NCBI GenBank assembly: GCA_022837505.1
Contig: JALHFZ010000044.1
Span: forward strand, 1-14,739
Length of the DNA stretch: 14,739 nucleotides
Origin: Synergistaceae bacterium
GTDB taxonomy: Bacteria; Synergistota; Synergistia; Synergistales; Aminobacteriaceae
Direction of reading: 5' to 3'
This document shows positions 14,146 through 14,739 of this stretch, piece by piece. Within the stretch, counting starts at the first letter, position 1, and every line of letters starts with the position of its first letter. The translations under genes were made by a program, and so were the position numbers. The notes under the pieces were generated by a model, which worked only from the letters and a program-made list of their open reading frames with translations, did no database searches and was not told where the DNA came from.

Positions 14146-14739
14146 GAGAGATCTCTCACCGCCAGACCGATGGCCGCTTCCCATCCGTTGCCGCCATCCT
14201 CGGGCACGGCCATCCCCCAGGTCTCCCAGACGTTCAGTTTCAGCGTCTTGAGCCCGGTGGCAGCCTCGAGGGCCTGCTGAAGCCCGCTGTCCATTCCGTA
14301 GCCTCCTCCCACCATAAGCACATCGACTACCAGATCACGATACTGGTTTTTCACGAAGTTGAGAGTATTTCCGATCTCGCGGACGAGAGGGGCGTAATCC
14401 CGGGCTCCTTCGTCGTTCGTCGGAATCTCGATCATGGACGTACGGTAGAGAATACCGTTATCCTTGTACCCCAGGACGATCTGGGTCACGTCCTTTTCGG
14501 CGAAGATGGTGAGGTATCCGTTGGCGTAGGCAGAGACGGGGCCGAGGGCAGAGCGGAACAGGGCAACATTGAGGGGTTCGATGGCCGCCAGATTCATCCC
14601 CACGTTCGAGGCCACCCTCATGAGGGACTCCACCGTCCGAAGACGGCAGGCCGCCACGAGCAGGGACATCTTCCCCTCCTCACCGGCCACCGGGTTATCA
14701 ATCCGGGCGAGGTCTATAGCGGCATCCGTGTAGGCGTAG
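14142..14739 (-). CDS. pilM: Type IV pilus assembly protein PilM, C-terminal part (5' end outside window)
   Basis: The frame is open to the right edge (upstream codons read YAYTDAAIDLARIDNP..), so about 199 C-terminal residues are seen; the GTG at 14690 is not a true start. PilM is a cytoplasmic, actin-like (FtsA-fold) ATP-binding protein that recruits the PilN tail and links the alignment complex to the assembly motors. Visible features are 'LLVAACRLRTVESLMRVASNVG' (split here at about 14592-14660), IEPLNVALFRSAL, the strand TIFAEKDVTQIVLGY with the phosphate-loop character of this fold, VDVLMVGGGYGMDSGL (the nucleotide-binding GGG loop), and the final AAIGLAVRDLS typical of the PilM end. 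It overlaps pilN by four bases. Confidence 0.88.
   Translation of the reverse strand, partial: YAYTDAAIDLARIDNPVAGEEGKMSLLVAACRLRTVESLMRVASNVGMNLAAIEPLNVALFRSALGPVSAYANGYLTIFAEKDVTQIVLGYKDNGILYRTSMIEIPTNDEGARDYAPLVREIGNTLNFVKNQYRDLVVDVLMVGGGYGMDSGLQQALEAATGLKTLKLNVWETWGMAVPEDGGNGWEAAIGLAVRDLS

Noticed and set aside
14146..14184. Thirteen-residue N-terminal extension of pilN
   Set aside because: It overlaps the pilM 3' end; the ATG at 14145 with the ATGA junction gives the conserved PilN opening.

Overview
The window looks like a piece of a GC-rich bacterial chromosome, most plausibly from the phylum Synergistota. That placement is an inference. A type IV pilus secretin operon means a diderm envelope. 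The downstream genes, however, follow an order familiar from Firmicutes: efp, a CD1247-like zinc-ribbon protein, an Asp23/Gls24 protein, a membrane protein, nusB, xseA. I see no tRNA, rRNA, CRISPR array, transposase or other mobile element.

Layout. Bases 1-2896 are on the + strand: the C-terminal end of an unrecognised gene, then an exported 821-residue protein with a PsbP/DcrB-like domain, an NHL-type beta-propeller and TPR-like repeats. A stem-loop at about 2921-2968 has U-tracts on both strands and can end transcription from both sides. Everything from 3147 to the right edge is on the - strand. Read 5' to 3' on that strand, there is first a pilM-pilN-pilO-pilP-pilQ operon (right edge to 10742), closed by a strong intrinsic terminator (10703-10732). 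A TATAAT-type promoter then precedes efp and appears to drive nine close-packed genes: efp, CD1247-like, asp23-like, a two-helix membrane protein, nusB, xseA, mtnA, ahcY and a mtaD-type deaminase. Several junctions overlap by ATGA, GTGA or TAATG, which suggests translational coupling. The longest gaps are 67 bases before the membrane protein gene, which hold a stem-loop, and 33-34 bases around asp23 and before mtnA.

Function. PilM/N/O/P form the inner-membrane alignment complex of the type IV pilus and PilQ is the outer-membrane pore. The long operon combines translation (EF-P), transcription (NusB), DNA repair (XseA), an envelope-stress-like Asp23 module, and a three-gene cassette that recycles S-adenosylmethionine by-products (MtnA, SAH hydrolase, MTA/SAH deaminase). 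The pairing of deaminase and SAH hydrolase suggests, but does not prove, a route through inosyl intermediates as in Methanocaldococcus.

Points worth a second look: the deaminase/hydrolase/isomerase cassette, a probable frameshift at the 3' end of pilN, an arginine at the EF-P loop tip, a PilP without a lipobox, xseA without xseB, and the multidomain propeller protein. I found no clear-cut new defence or mobile system.
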